Source: Nitrospira sp. (GTDB lineage Bacteria > Nitrospirota > Nitrospiria > Nitrospirales > Nitrospiraceae). From it: a stretch of 6,349 nt of DNA. The notes beneath the pieces were generated by a model. That model saw only the letters and a program-made list of their open reading frames with translations, was not told where the DNA came from and ran no database searches. The DNA is taken from NCBI GenBank assembly GCA_025363325.1, contig JANYEF010000568.1, positions 1 to 6,349 on the forward strand, written 5' to 3'. This document shows, one piece after another, positions 1 to 5,400 of the stretch. The position numbers were made by a program, and so were the translations under genes. The stretch's first letter is position 1, and every line of letters begins with the position of its first letter.

Positions 1-197
1 CGCTTCGACCAACGATTCATGCGAGTATAGATGGTGTGCCAGTTGCCGAACCGCTTGGGCAGACCGCGCCATTTGCACCCCTGCTCGGCGACGTACAAGA
101 TGGCGTTGAGAACGTGCAGATTGTCGAGCGTCACGTTGCCGTGTGGCGTCGGCAAACACGACTCGATTTGGCGATACTGTGCGTCGGTGATTTCCAT
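1..197 (-). CDS. IS5-family transposase, N-terminal part (cut by window edge)
   Basis: Read on the minus strand from an ATG at 197, the frame stays open to the window edge and gives 65 residues starting MEITDAQYRQIESCLP. The segment ILYVAEQGCKWRGLPKRFG followed by NWHTIYTRMNRW is the typical N-terminal (DUF4096-type) region of IS5-family transposases, which precedes the DDE catalytic domain. That catalytic domain would lie to the left of base 1, so I cannot say whether the enzyme is intact. The protein would cut and join the ends of its own insertion sequence. No strong ribosome binding site is visible; GAGATACTG lies a few bases upstream of the ATG. The gene points away from the neighbouring SUI1 gene's stop, which fits an independent mobile insertion at that spot. 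Family assignment is confident; subgroup is not. Confidence 0.85.
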   Translation of the reverse strand, partial: MEITDAQYRQIESCLPTPHGNVTLDNLHVLNAILYVAEQGCKWRGLPKRFGNWHTIYTRMNRWSK

Positions 198-241
198 GTA
201 CGCAGTATCTCATAAAAATGGCCATTAGTGTTAACACGCCA
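198..241 (-). mobile_element. Probable terminal inverted repeat of the IS5-type element
   Basis: Just upstream of the transposase start, the minus strand reads GGCGTGTTAACACTAATGG from base 240 inward. This contains the perfect palindrome GTGTTAACAC (228-237). A terminus of this GGCGTGTTAACAC form, about 45 bases before the transposase start, is what is expected of an IS5-family end. Bases 242-243 are TA, which could be a short target duplication. The matching right end lies outside the window, so the exact boundary is inferred. Confidence 0.5.
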
Positions 242-277
242 TAGATAGACCTGAGGAACCAGATCAACCTTTGCCCC

Positions 278-682
278 TCACCCCCCAGCAAACACCGGCC
301 GAAAACCGGCGTTGATCAGGATGCGGGCGACAGTCTCTCGCTGGTCACCCTGAATTTCGATCCGCCCCTCCTTCACCGTGCCTCCGGCCCCGCAGGCCTG
401 TTGCATTTCCTTGGCAAGACGATCTTTCTCGGCCTGCCCGATGCCGAGAAAACCCGAAACGACCGTCACGGTTTTGCCGCCACGGTGTGCGGTCTGGCGA
501 ACGATATCCACGCGCCCGCGATTTTTCGTTGGTCCGGCTGGTTTCGCATCAGTTAGGGAGGGGCTATCGACTCCCTGCCGCCTGTCCGGAGCTGATGGCA
601 GTTCCACATGCTTCAGGGCTGCAAACGGACTGGTCCAGACGATCGGCTCACCACTCGTGGGGATGCGTTTCTTCTCGTTCAT
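278..682 (-). CDS. yciH: SUI1/YciH-family translation initiation factor-like protein
   Basis: This 134-residue protein has a variable, proline-rich N-terminal half (about residues 1-55) and a C-terminal SUI1/eIF1-like domain (about 57-132). The domain shows the GGKTVTVVSGF strand-turn, the GIGQAEKDRLAKEMQ helix, the ACGAGGTVKEGRIEIQGD strand pair and an ILINAGFRPVFAGG end. These are the hallmarks of bacterial YciH. Relatives bind the small ribosomal subunit and are thought to influence start-site fidelity; the bacterial role is not well settled. I chose the ATG at 682, which begins 13 bases after the yaeQ stop. A TTG at 706 would extend the protein by eight residues and overlap yaeQ, but it has no ribosome binding site. 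The gene is the last of a likely VF530-yaeQ-SUI1 transcription unit, and an IS terminus begins about 37 bases beyond its stop. Confidence 0.9.
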   Translation of the reverse strand: MNEKKRIPTSGEPIVWTSPFAALKHVELPSAPDRRQGVDSPSLTDAKPAGPTKNRGRVDIVRQTAHRGGKTVTVVSGFLGIGQAEKDRLAKEMQQACGAGGTVKEGRIEIQGDQRETVARILINAGFRPVFAGG

Positions 683-695
683 TGTCGTGCCCGCG

Positions 696-1256
696 TCAAT
701 GCCCAAATGGGGTTGAGGAACTTTTCAAAATCGTCAATGCAATGTGCGCGCGGCTCTCTCCACCCGCCAACCAAATCTGTCCTTCTTGAATGGTGCATAG
801 TAACTGCATGCTGGGCTGCGCGAGCTGGGCCAAGGCGCGGCTCGCGTCGAGCGGCAGATTCATCACAGACAGATTATTCAGCCGCGCGAGCGTGGCCAGG
901 TTGTTCTCCCACCACTGATCAGCGCCACGCCCCCCGTAGGTATAGATGCAGACCTGTTTCGCACGACCACAGGCCTGGCGAATGGTTTTCTCATCGGGCT
1001 GGCCTACCTCGATCCAGAGGTCGATGGCGCCCGTCAAATCCTTCTGCCAGAGCGTAGGCTCCTCTTCGTTGCTTAGTCCCCGGCCAAACAACAAGGCCTC
1101 GTGCGCGTGCAGCGCAAAGGCCAACAGACGCACCATCATACGCTCATCGGTTTCGGACGGATGGCGCGCCAGAGTGAGGGCATGATCCTCATAGTAGTGG
1201 CGGTCCATGTCGGCGATTTGGATTGTCGCTTTGAAAATAGTGGCGTTCGAGGCCAT
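696..1256 (-). CDS. yaeQ: YaeQ family protein
   Basis: The 186-residue product matches the YaeQ family over its whole length, close to the roughly 180 residues usual for it. Recognisable segments are MASNATIFKATIQIADMDR at the N terminus, HPSETDERMMVRLLAFALHA (residues 32-51), the GRGLSNEEEPTLW segment, and IDLWIEVGQPDEK (78-90) followed by RAKQVCIYTYG. YaeQ proteins have a PD-(D/E)XK nuclease-like fold; here D79, E83 and K100 are candidate members of that core, by inference from their spacing. Nuclease activity has not been settled for the family; E. coli YaeQ was first described as a suppressor of RfaH loss. The ATG at 1256 is preceded by AAGGA at 1267-1271 with a ten-base gap, which supports this start. 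The upstream VF530 gene ends 57 bases before it and the SUI1 gene follows after 13 bases. Confidence 0.93.
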   Translation of the reverse strand: MASNATIFKATIQIADMDRHYYEDHALTLARHPSETDERMMVRLLAFALHAHEALLFGRGLSNEEEPTLWQKDLTGAIDLWIEVGQPDEKTIRQACGRAKQVCIYTYGGRGADQWWENNLATLARLNNLSVMNLPLDASRALAQLAQPSMQLLCTIQEGQIWLAGGESRAHIALTILKSSSTPFGH

Positions 1257-1266
1257 GGTGTCGCGG

Positions 1267-1271
1267 TCCTT
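1267..1271 (-). promoter_or_regulatory. Ribosome binding site of yaeQ
   Basis: The minus strand reads AAGGA here, ten bases before the ATG at 1256. It fixes the yaeQ start. Confidence 0.6.
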
Positions 1272-1313
1272 GATTCCAAAAAGATTCAGATGGCCGGAGC
1301 CGGCAGCCTTCTC

Positions 1314-1535
1314 TCACATGTCTTTATATGCGATATACCACCCTTCGACCCGTTCCCGCGCCCAGGGCGTTTTTCGGAGAAACGTGAGGCTGGATTTCAC
1401 GCTGGGGTCGTGGAGGAAACAGCGGATCGGGACGCGACTCCCCATCTCGGCCCATCCATACCGCTCGACCAGTTCCCTGATGATGGTCTCCAGCGTGATC
1501 CCGTGCAACGGATCGCGGGGATGAGACACACTCAT
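1314..1535 (-). CDS. VF530-family (DUF2132) small DNA-binding-type protein
   Basis: The 73-residue product begins MSVSHPRDPLHGITLETI and carries the family's conserved run: LVERYGWAEMG, IRCFLHDPSVKSSLTFLRK and TPWARERVE. It is one compact domain with no signal peptide or membrane segment, matching the 70-80 residues usual for the family. The namesake is a Vibrio fischeri protein of known structure; the family is annotated as DNA-binding, but its cellular role is not established. A longer reading frame runs upstream to a TTG at 1760, but those extra 75 residues come from the palindromic repeat and low-complexity DNA and do not resemble the family. I therefore use the ATG at 1535. No clear ribosome binding site precedes it. 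yaeQ starts 57 bases downstream on the same strand. Confidence 0.88.
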   Translation of the reverse strand: MSVSHPRDPLHGITLETIIRELVERYGWAEMGSRVPIRCFLHDPSVKSSLTFLRKTPWARERVEGWYIAYKDM

Positions 1536-1747
1536 GAGCGTATTGTGAATGACATGGGGCTGACGGCCAAAGATTACAAGCTCATAGCATATAGCATAGA
1601 GCAGGAACGAGGAGCCACTGGTCTGTAGCTCATGGCCAGAGCGAAAATCGCGAGACGTGCGGGAAAAGCGCGAAAAGCGAGATGTGATGAGTGCGGATTT
1701 CCACCTTGTCTCACCAGAATCACCCGTGACAGACCAGACAATACATA
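1536..1747. other. Gene-free low-complexity gap with short direct repeats
   Basis: No protein in this stretch resembles a known family. The heptamer ATAGCAT occurs twice in tandem (1584-1590 and 1591-1597), followed by the related AGAGCA. Farther right, GCGAAAATCGCGAGACGTG (1641-1659) is imperfectly repeated as GCGAAAAGCGAGATGTG (1670-1686). It must hold the promoter of the VF530 gene, but I see no convincing -35/-10 pair. Confidence 0.5.
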
Positions 1748-1875
1748 GCAGGATGCTCAAAAAGGCCGTCCAGCAAGGCCGCAGCCGATGAAAGCACCGG
1801 AGGCGTAGCCTCTGGGCTACGTTGAGGATGCTTTCGAGGGGAGAACGCCGCTGGCGGACTTTTTCAGCATCCTGT
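1748..1875. repeat. Long imperfect palindromic repeat (MITE/REP-like element)
   Basis: The ends are inverted copies: CAGGATGCTCAAAAAGG at 1749-1765 and CTTTTTCAGCATCCTG ending at 1874. The arms continue inward with a few mismatches (CCGTCCAGC against GCTGGCGG). A second nested stem is formed by GAAAGCA (1790-1796) and TGCTTTC (1829-1835), with CGTAGCC (1804-1810) and GGCTACG (1815-1821) closing on the tetraloop TCTG. TA dinucleotides lie directly outside at 1746-1747 and 1876-1877 and could be a target duplication. The element has no coding capacity. I recall very similar dispersed palindromes in Nitrospira genomes, but cannot verify that here. Confidence 0.8.
1759..1780 (-). terminator. Terminator-like hairpin inside the palindrome, downstream of the HNH gene
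   Basis: On the minus strand GGCC, a nine-base loop, GGCC and TTTTT follow one another (GGCCTTGCTGGAC then GGCCTTTTT). The stem is short, but it sits within the much larger palindrome, so the transcript leaving the HNH gene would fold strongly and end in a U run. It could stop transcription before the VF530 gene. Confidence 0.4.
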
Positions 1876-2204
1876 TAGGTCTTGCGCTTGAGCAAGTCCT
1901 GGAGATGGGCGAAGGGCGTGAAGGTCGAAGGTTGCTCTTGCTCCCGGCCAGGCGGCGCCTGACCAGACGCGTCAGCCACCTGATTCCGCTGGTGCTCATT
2001 ATCGTGACAGTAGAGACAGAGCAACTCCCAGTTGCTCCCGTCGGGCGGATTGTCGTCGTGGTTGTGGTTCTTGTGATGGACCGTAAGCTGGCTCAGCTTC
2101 TTGCCGTCAAATTCGCGTCCGCAGTGCGCACAGATCCACGGAAACATCTTGAGCGCATGCTCTCGATAGCTCTGTTGCAGCTGAGCCTGGGTGCGCCGTG
2201 CCAT
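1875..2204 (-). CDS. yajD: HNH endonuclease-type protein, YajD family
   Basis: The 109-residue protein closely follows E. coli YajD: an N-terminal SYREHALKMFPW segment, a CxxC pair (C25, C28), the HNH core TVHHKNHNHDDNPPDGSNWE (residues 41-60) and LLCLYCHDNEH with CxxC at C63 and C66. The four cysteines should hold a structural zinc, and H43, H44, N58 and H67 lie in the beta-beta-metal catalytic region. A linker rich in Gln, Pro and Glu follows, then the conserved FTPFAHLQDLLKRK tail. HNH proteins of this type are predicted DNA nucleases; the function of YajD itself is not established. The ATG at 2204 has AGAGG (2210-2214) five bases upstream, so I prefer it to the GTG at 2228, which has none. 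The TAA stop at 1875-1877 lies on the edge of the palindromic repeat. Confidence 0.92.
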   Translation of the reverse strand: MARRTQAQLQQSYREHALKMFPWICAHCGREFDGKKLSQLTVHHKNHNHDDNPPDGSNWELLCLYCHDNEHQRNQVADASGQAPPGREQEQPSTFTPFAHLQDLLKRKT

Positions 2205-2209
2205 GCGAG

Positions 2210-2214
2210 CCTCT
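2210..2214 (-). promoter_or_regulatory. Ribosome binding site of the HNH gene
   Basis: The minus strand reads AGAGG here, five bases before the ATG at 2204. It decides in favour of this start over the GTG at 2228. Confidence 0.6.
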
Positions 2215-2342
2215 GAGAAGATGGCCACTCGGTACCGAAGAATTCTAGAAGCTGGTTTGGGCGCAGATCTATCCCGCGTCGGGCCATAGTGCTTCCGACA
2301 CAGGAACGTTCTTAGACCACCGCGCAGAGGCAGTCGGCTGGG

Positions 2343-4523
2343 CTAAGGTCCAACATACAGCGTCGGACGCCCACTCCCATTCCACGAGGGATGATGCCCG
2401 CGGCCGCTCGTATCCAAGACGTCGGTCGGGGTGGGATTGGGATTGAGATACCATATGAGGTTCTGTCCGGTTGTCGTGGAGGCTGGGGCATTGATTTCTG
2501 CTTGAATCTCGGGAAGAGAGAGGAGCCCGGAGTAGAATTGGATGCCCCGGATGATGCCGTTGAATTCTTCCCAGCCTGCATACCCTCCCCACGAGACGCC
2601 GCCCACATTTGGCCCTTGCCCCATAAAAATTGCCGGCGTCGGGGGGGTGGTGCGTGCCCACGTCGAATCGTTGACCGTATAGGAAATGACCTTGGTCATA
2701 TTGGGCCAATCCCAATAGAACTCATGGTGGGTGATCGAGGGCGACTCGCGCCAGGCGCGGAAGGCTTGAGTGTACCAGCGGTCCCATTGGACTTCGGTGC
2801 CGGTCACGAAATCGTTGGCATAGACCGAAATTTCCCACTGCCCAGGCCCGGCGGAGGCCGGAACCGGATACGGATGTGCACCATAGTAGGTATTGGCGTT
2901 GCTGTGATCCCACGTAAAGGTTCCGTCATTGCCCCAGAAAAACGTCGTGTAGTAACGCGTGGCTCCCGTCGTTTTCTTGCGCGGGTACACTTTGAAAATG
3001 TACGTGGCGTCGTAGATCGGGAACGGGTTGTGCCAGTAGAGCATGCGGGGCACGGGGCCGTCGCCTGACCAATCGAGGCCAAACGTCGCTGAGGAGACTG
3101 TCCCGGTGGTGAAGGACCAGACGAAGGGGATCGCCAGGGCGTTGCCCGCCAAGTCCTTGACGCCGGTGGTCAGTGTGGTGGTGTAGGTGGTGCCGGAGTT
3201 CAAGGGGGTACTGGGGGGCACGGCGAACGTAACGGTGACGCCGTTGGTGGTGATATTGCCGGTCACGGGGTTGTTCGCGCTGTCCTTGAGCGTCACGGTC
3301 GCGGCCGTGACGGTGGCCGGATCGATGGGCTCACTGAAGGTCGCGGTGAGGGCGGAGGACGTCGAGACGTTCGTGGCGCCAGTTGTTGGACTGGTGGTAG
3401 TTATGGTCGGGGGCGTCGTGTCGGGGACGCCGCTGGTGGTGAAGGACCAGACGAAGGGGGTCGCCAGGGCGTTGCCCGCCAAGTCCTTGATGCCCGTGGT
3501 CAGTGTCGCGGTGTAGAGGGTATTGCCCGTCAAGGGGGTGCTGGGGGGCACGGCGAACGTAACGGTGACACTGCTGGTGGTGATATTGCCGGTCACGGGG
3601 TTGTTCGCGCTGTCCTTGAGCGTGAAGGTCGCGGCCGTGACGGTGGCCGGATCGATGGGCTCACTGAAGGTCGCCGTGAGGGCGGAGGAGGTCGAGACGT
3701 TGGCGGCGCCAGTCGTGGGACTGGTCGCACTCACGGTCGGAGGCGTGGTGTCGGAGGCCGCGCCGGTGGTGAAGGTCCAGCTGAAAGGCGCCTCGAGCGG
3801 GTTGGTCGCGAGATCCTTGATGCCGGTGGTGAGCGTGGCGGTGTAGAGGGTGTTGCCCGTCAAGGGGGTGCTGGGGGGCACGGCGAACGTGACGGTGACG
3901 CCGCTGGTGGTGATATTGCCGGTCACGGGGTTGTTTGCACTGTCCTTGAGCGTGAAGGTCGCGGCCGTGACGGTGGCCGGATCGACCGGCTCGCTGAAGG
4001 TCGCCGTGAGGGCGGAGGAGGTCGAGATGTTCGTGGCGCCGCTCGTGGGACTGGTGGTACTCACGGTCGGGGGTGTCAGGTCGGAGACGACGCCGGTAGT
4101 GAAGGACCAGACGAAGGGGATCGCCAGGGCATTGTTGGCCAAGTCCTTGATGCCGGTGGTCAGTGTCGCGGTGTAGAGGGTGTTGCTCGTCAAGGGGGTG
4201 CTTGGGGGCACGGCGAACGTAACCGTGGCGCCGCTGGTGGTGATGTTGCCGGTCACGGGGTTGTTCGCACTATCCTTAAGGGTAAAGGTCAACGCGGTGA
4301 CGGTTGTCGGATTGACCGGCTCGTTGAAGGTGGCCGTGAGGGCGGAGGAGATCGGTACGTCTGTGGTACCACTGGCCGGAATTGTCGCACTCACAGAAGG
4401 AGGACTGGCATTGCTGATCCCGGTCGTTCCGGTCCCGGGAGAACTCCCTCCACATGCAAGAAGATTCGACCCGAATAGGATAACCAGTAATGAGAACCGC
4501 AGATGGTACGTCAGCCAGATCAT
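2343..4523 (-). CDS. Lipoprotein with four tandem Ig-like (Big_5/SbsA-type) domains and a lectin-like C terminus
   Basis: The 726-residue protein starts with a lipoprotein signal: a hydrophobic run FSLLVILFGSN and the lipobox LLAC, with the lipidated cysteine at C24 followed by GG. No aspartate follows the cysteine, so outer membrane placement is likely. A Gly/Ser/Thr linker leads to four Ig-like domains at about 41-144, 151-254, 261-364 and 371-474, repeating exactly every 110 residues. Each carries ALTATFSEPIDPATVTA, TLKDSANNPVTGNITT, VTFAVPPSTPL and PFVWSFTTG, typical of bacterial Ig-like domain 5. Residues 475-726 are different: rich in Trp, Tyr and Phe, with GQWEISVYANDF and GIIRGIQFYSGLLSLPEI near the end, reminiscent of a concanavalin/LamG-like jelly roll. 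It is probably a surface-anchored binding or adhesion protein, possibly for carbohydrate; this is inference. The ATG at 4523 has only a weak GAAAG upstream. Confidence 0.88.
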   Translation of the reverse strand: MIWLTYHLRFSLLVILFGSNLLACGGSSPGTGTTGISNASPPSVSATIPASGTTDVPISSALTATFNEPVNPTTVTALTFTLKDSANNPVTGNITTSGATVTFAVPPSTPLTSNTLYTATLTTGIKDLANNALAIPFVWSFTTGVVSDLTPPTVSTTSPTSGATNISTSSALTATFSEPVDPATVTAATFTLKDSANNPVTGNITTSGVTVTFAVPPSTPLTGNTLYTATLTTGIKDLATNPLEAPFSWTFTTGAASDTTPPTVSATSPTTGAANVSTSSALTATFSEPIDPATVTAATFTLKDSANNPVTGNITTSSVTVTFAVPPSTPLTGNTLYTATLTTGIKDLAGNALATPFVWSFTTSGVPDTTPPTITTTSPTTGATNVSTSSALTATFSEPIDPATVTAATVTLKDSANNPVTGNITTNGVTVTFAVPPSTPLNSGTTYTTTLTTGVKDLAGNALAIPFVWSFTTGTVSSATFGLDWSGDGPVPRMLYWHNPFPIYDATYIFKVYPRKKTTGATRYYTTFFWGNDGTFTWDHSNANTYYGAHPYPVPASAGPGQWEISVYANDFVTGTEVQWDRWYTQAFRAWRESPSITHHEFYWDWPNMTKVISYTVNDSTWARTTPPTPAIFMGQGPNVGGVSWGGYAGWEEFNGIIRGIQFYSGLLSLPEIQAEINAPASTTTGQNLIWYLNPNPTPTDVLDTSGRGHHPSWNGSGRPTLYVGP
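3102..4403 (-). repeat. Four tandem 330-base repeats within the Ig-like lipoprotein gene
   Basis: The plus-strand sequence GAAGGACCAG occurs at 3111, 3441 and 4101, with GAAGGTCCAG at 3771, exactly 330 bases apart. Long stretches between them, such as GGTGATATTGCCGGTCACGG, recur almost unchanged. Repeat units on the protein are residues 371-474 (3102-3413), 261-364 (3432-3743), 151-254 (3762-4073) and 41-144 (4092-4403). Conservation at DNA level, including synonymous positions, points to recent duplication or gene conversion. Confidence 0.93.
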
Positions 4524-4635
4524 GCAAGGGCTTTCAAGTTAGTCGAAATCATTGACAGTTCGAGGCAAAATAAATGCCGCGCTATCACCTGGCTCGTGGC
4601 AGGCTCCTGAGGGGATTCATGTCGGAAGAATTGGC

Positions 4636-4665
4636 ATTGTAAGCGACTCACTCTCCTCTCTGCAA
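4636..4665 (-). promoter_or_regulatory. Candidate sigma-70-type promoter for the Ig-like lipoprotein gene
   Basis: On the minus strand TTGCAG (4660-4665) and TACAAT (4636-4641) are separated by 18 bases. This is a reasonable -35/-10 pair and would give a 5' leader of about 105 bases before the ATG at 4523. It rests on consensus resemblance only. Confidence 0.3.
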
Positions 4666-4778
4666 CCCCCCAGGAATAGCGAGGTAACGGGGAAAGAGTG
4701 CCTATCGAGGGAGAGCGGGAACTTTGGCGAAACGTCGACGTGCAGGATTGAAATGTTTGGGAGTCACAAAGGTATATT

Positions 4779-4812
4779 GGGTGGACGGTGTAGGGTCGAA
4801 CCTACGGTCTGC
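4779..4812 (-). pseudogene. tRNA 3'-end-like remnant
   Basis: The minus strand reads GCAGACC, then GTAGG-TTCGAC-CCTAC, then ACCGTCC-A-CCC. This resembles a T arm (GTAGG/CCTAC stem with a TTCGA loop), the 3' acceptor strand, a discriminator base and a CCA-like end. The loop is one base short of the usual seven, the tail is CCC, and no GGACGGT partner strand is found upstream, so no complete tRNA can fold. It may be a decayed tRNA or the scar of an element that once integrated at a tRNA gene. Chance resemblance is possible. Confidence 0.3.
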
Positions 4813-4876
4813 TGATCAAGATTGCGATGTGGCTGGTTCATGGGGTGCCCCTGAAGATGGCGAGGCCAGGCGAGTT

Positions 4877-4941
4877 ATCTGGTGTGCAGGTTTGCTTTGT
4901 TTATTTCATTCCCTGAACAAGACAAACTAAATAAACCAGAT
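4877..4941. repeat. Imperfect inverted repeat (GTTT/AAAC-rich hairpin)
   Basis: ATCTGGT at 4877-4883 pairs with ACCAGAT at 4935-4941. Inside it, GTTTGCTTTGTT (left) matches the reverse complement of the right arm, GTTTGTCTTGTT, at 10 of 12 positions. The hairpin lies about 140 bases beyond the PII-like stop codon and might act as a transcript end or stabiliser, but it has no G/C-rich stem plus T-run. Confidence 0.5.
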
Positions 4942-5081
4942 CCCTCCCCCACGCGCCGCGAAATGGTGCAGGTATCTGTTCATTTCCACCGGTCCGATCC
5001 GAGGTGCAAGGTCAAGCCATGATCCACGCGGGGTTCTGGGGGCCAGTGAATCGACAAGCCGTCTCGGGAGCAGGCCCGTTA

Positions 5082-5384
5082 CTAAGAGAGCTGTGTACAG
5101 GGCCAGGCGAATACCCGGATGGCTGGTTTGACCCATCCTGAGCGCTGTGCTTCTGCCAACCAGGCCTTGACCGCGCCGGCGACCTTGTCACGTTGAGCTG
5201 GTTCGAGCGAGACTAGGATAATACTGTTCCCCCCTGCATAGAACGAAATCCCTTCCGTCGATCCCGATTGTCCCGTCCCAACCGTTTCGGGAATTTCGGT
5301 GTAGGCCATGACCCCACAGGCCCGCAATAACTCATGCACGCGTTCTTTCAGTACAGCACGAAACACGATCATCAACATCTCCAT
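5082..5384 (-). CDS. PII-like protein (stand-alone, GlnB-fold family)
   Basis: The 100-residue product MEMLMIVFRAVLKERVHELL begins with the beta-alpha pattern of the PII fold. A short T-loop-like stretch follows (PETVGTGQSGSTEG, residues 32-45), then NSIILVSLEPAQRDKVAGAV (53-72) and a final strand PAIRVFAWPC (87-96). It resembles small PII-like proteins that I recall being annotated as P-II family regulators. It is shorter than true GlnB/GlnK (about 112 residues) and lacks the uridylylated T-loop tyrosine context and the glycine-rich nucleotide-binding motif, so nitrogen sensing should not be assumed. A trimeric sensor of another small ligand or ion is possible. The ATG at 5384 is supported by AGAGGT at 5390-5395. 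No amtB, gln or transporter gene is adjacent, so its partner is unknown. Confidence 0.72.
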   Translation of the reverse strand: MEMLMIVFRAVLKERVHELLRACGVMAYTEIPETVGTGQSGSTEGISFYAGGNSIILVSLEPAQRDKVAGAVKAWLAEAQRSGWVKPAIRVFAWPCTQLS

Positions 5385-5389
5385 GGCTG

Positions 5390-5395
5390 ACCTCT
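5390..5395 (-). promoter_or_regulatory. Ribosome binding site of the PII-like gene
   Basis: The minus strand reads AGAGGT here, five bases before the ATG at 5384, and supports that start. Confidence 0.6.
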
Positions 5396-5400
5396 AAAAA

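Larger units (their letters stand above)
4524..5081. other. Gene-free region between the lipoprotein and PII-like genes
   Basis: The short open frames here look like chance: they have no family resemblance and no ribosome binding sites. The stretch contains the candidate lipoprotein promoter (4636-4665), a tRNA 3'-end-like remnant (4779-4812) and an imperfect hairpin (4877-4941). I see nothing else in the remaining parts, including 4942-5081 downstream of the PII-like gene. Confidence 0.5.

Noticed and set aside
683..706. TTG start for the SUI1 gene overlapping yaeQ
   Set aside because: There is no ribosome binding site before it, while an ATG directly after the yaeQ stop gives a normal SUI1-type protein.
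608..1057. Plus-strand open frame of 149 residues opposite yaeQ and SUI1
   Set aside because: It is antisense to two well-recognised genes and its protein has no family resemblance.
1536..1760. N-terminal extension of the VF530 gene to a TTG at 1760
   Set aside because: The extension begins inside the palindromic repeat and is read from low-complexity DNA; family members start close to the HPRDPLHG motif.
3102..4403. Regularly spaced repeats as a possible CRISPR array
   Set aside because: The 330-base units are in-frame protein domain repeats without short repeat-spacer alternation.
3187..4542. Four plus-strand open frames of about 108-120 residues with similar valine-rich proteins, opposite the Ig repeats
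   Set aside because: They are antisense shadows of the 330-base repeats; each repeat reproduces the same open frame, and the minus-strand product has a clear signal peptide and known domains.
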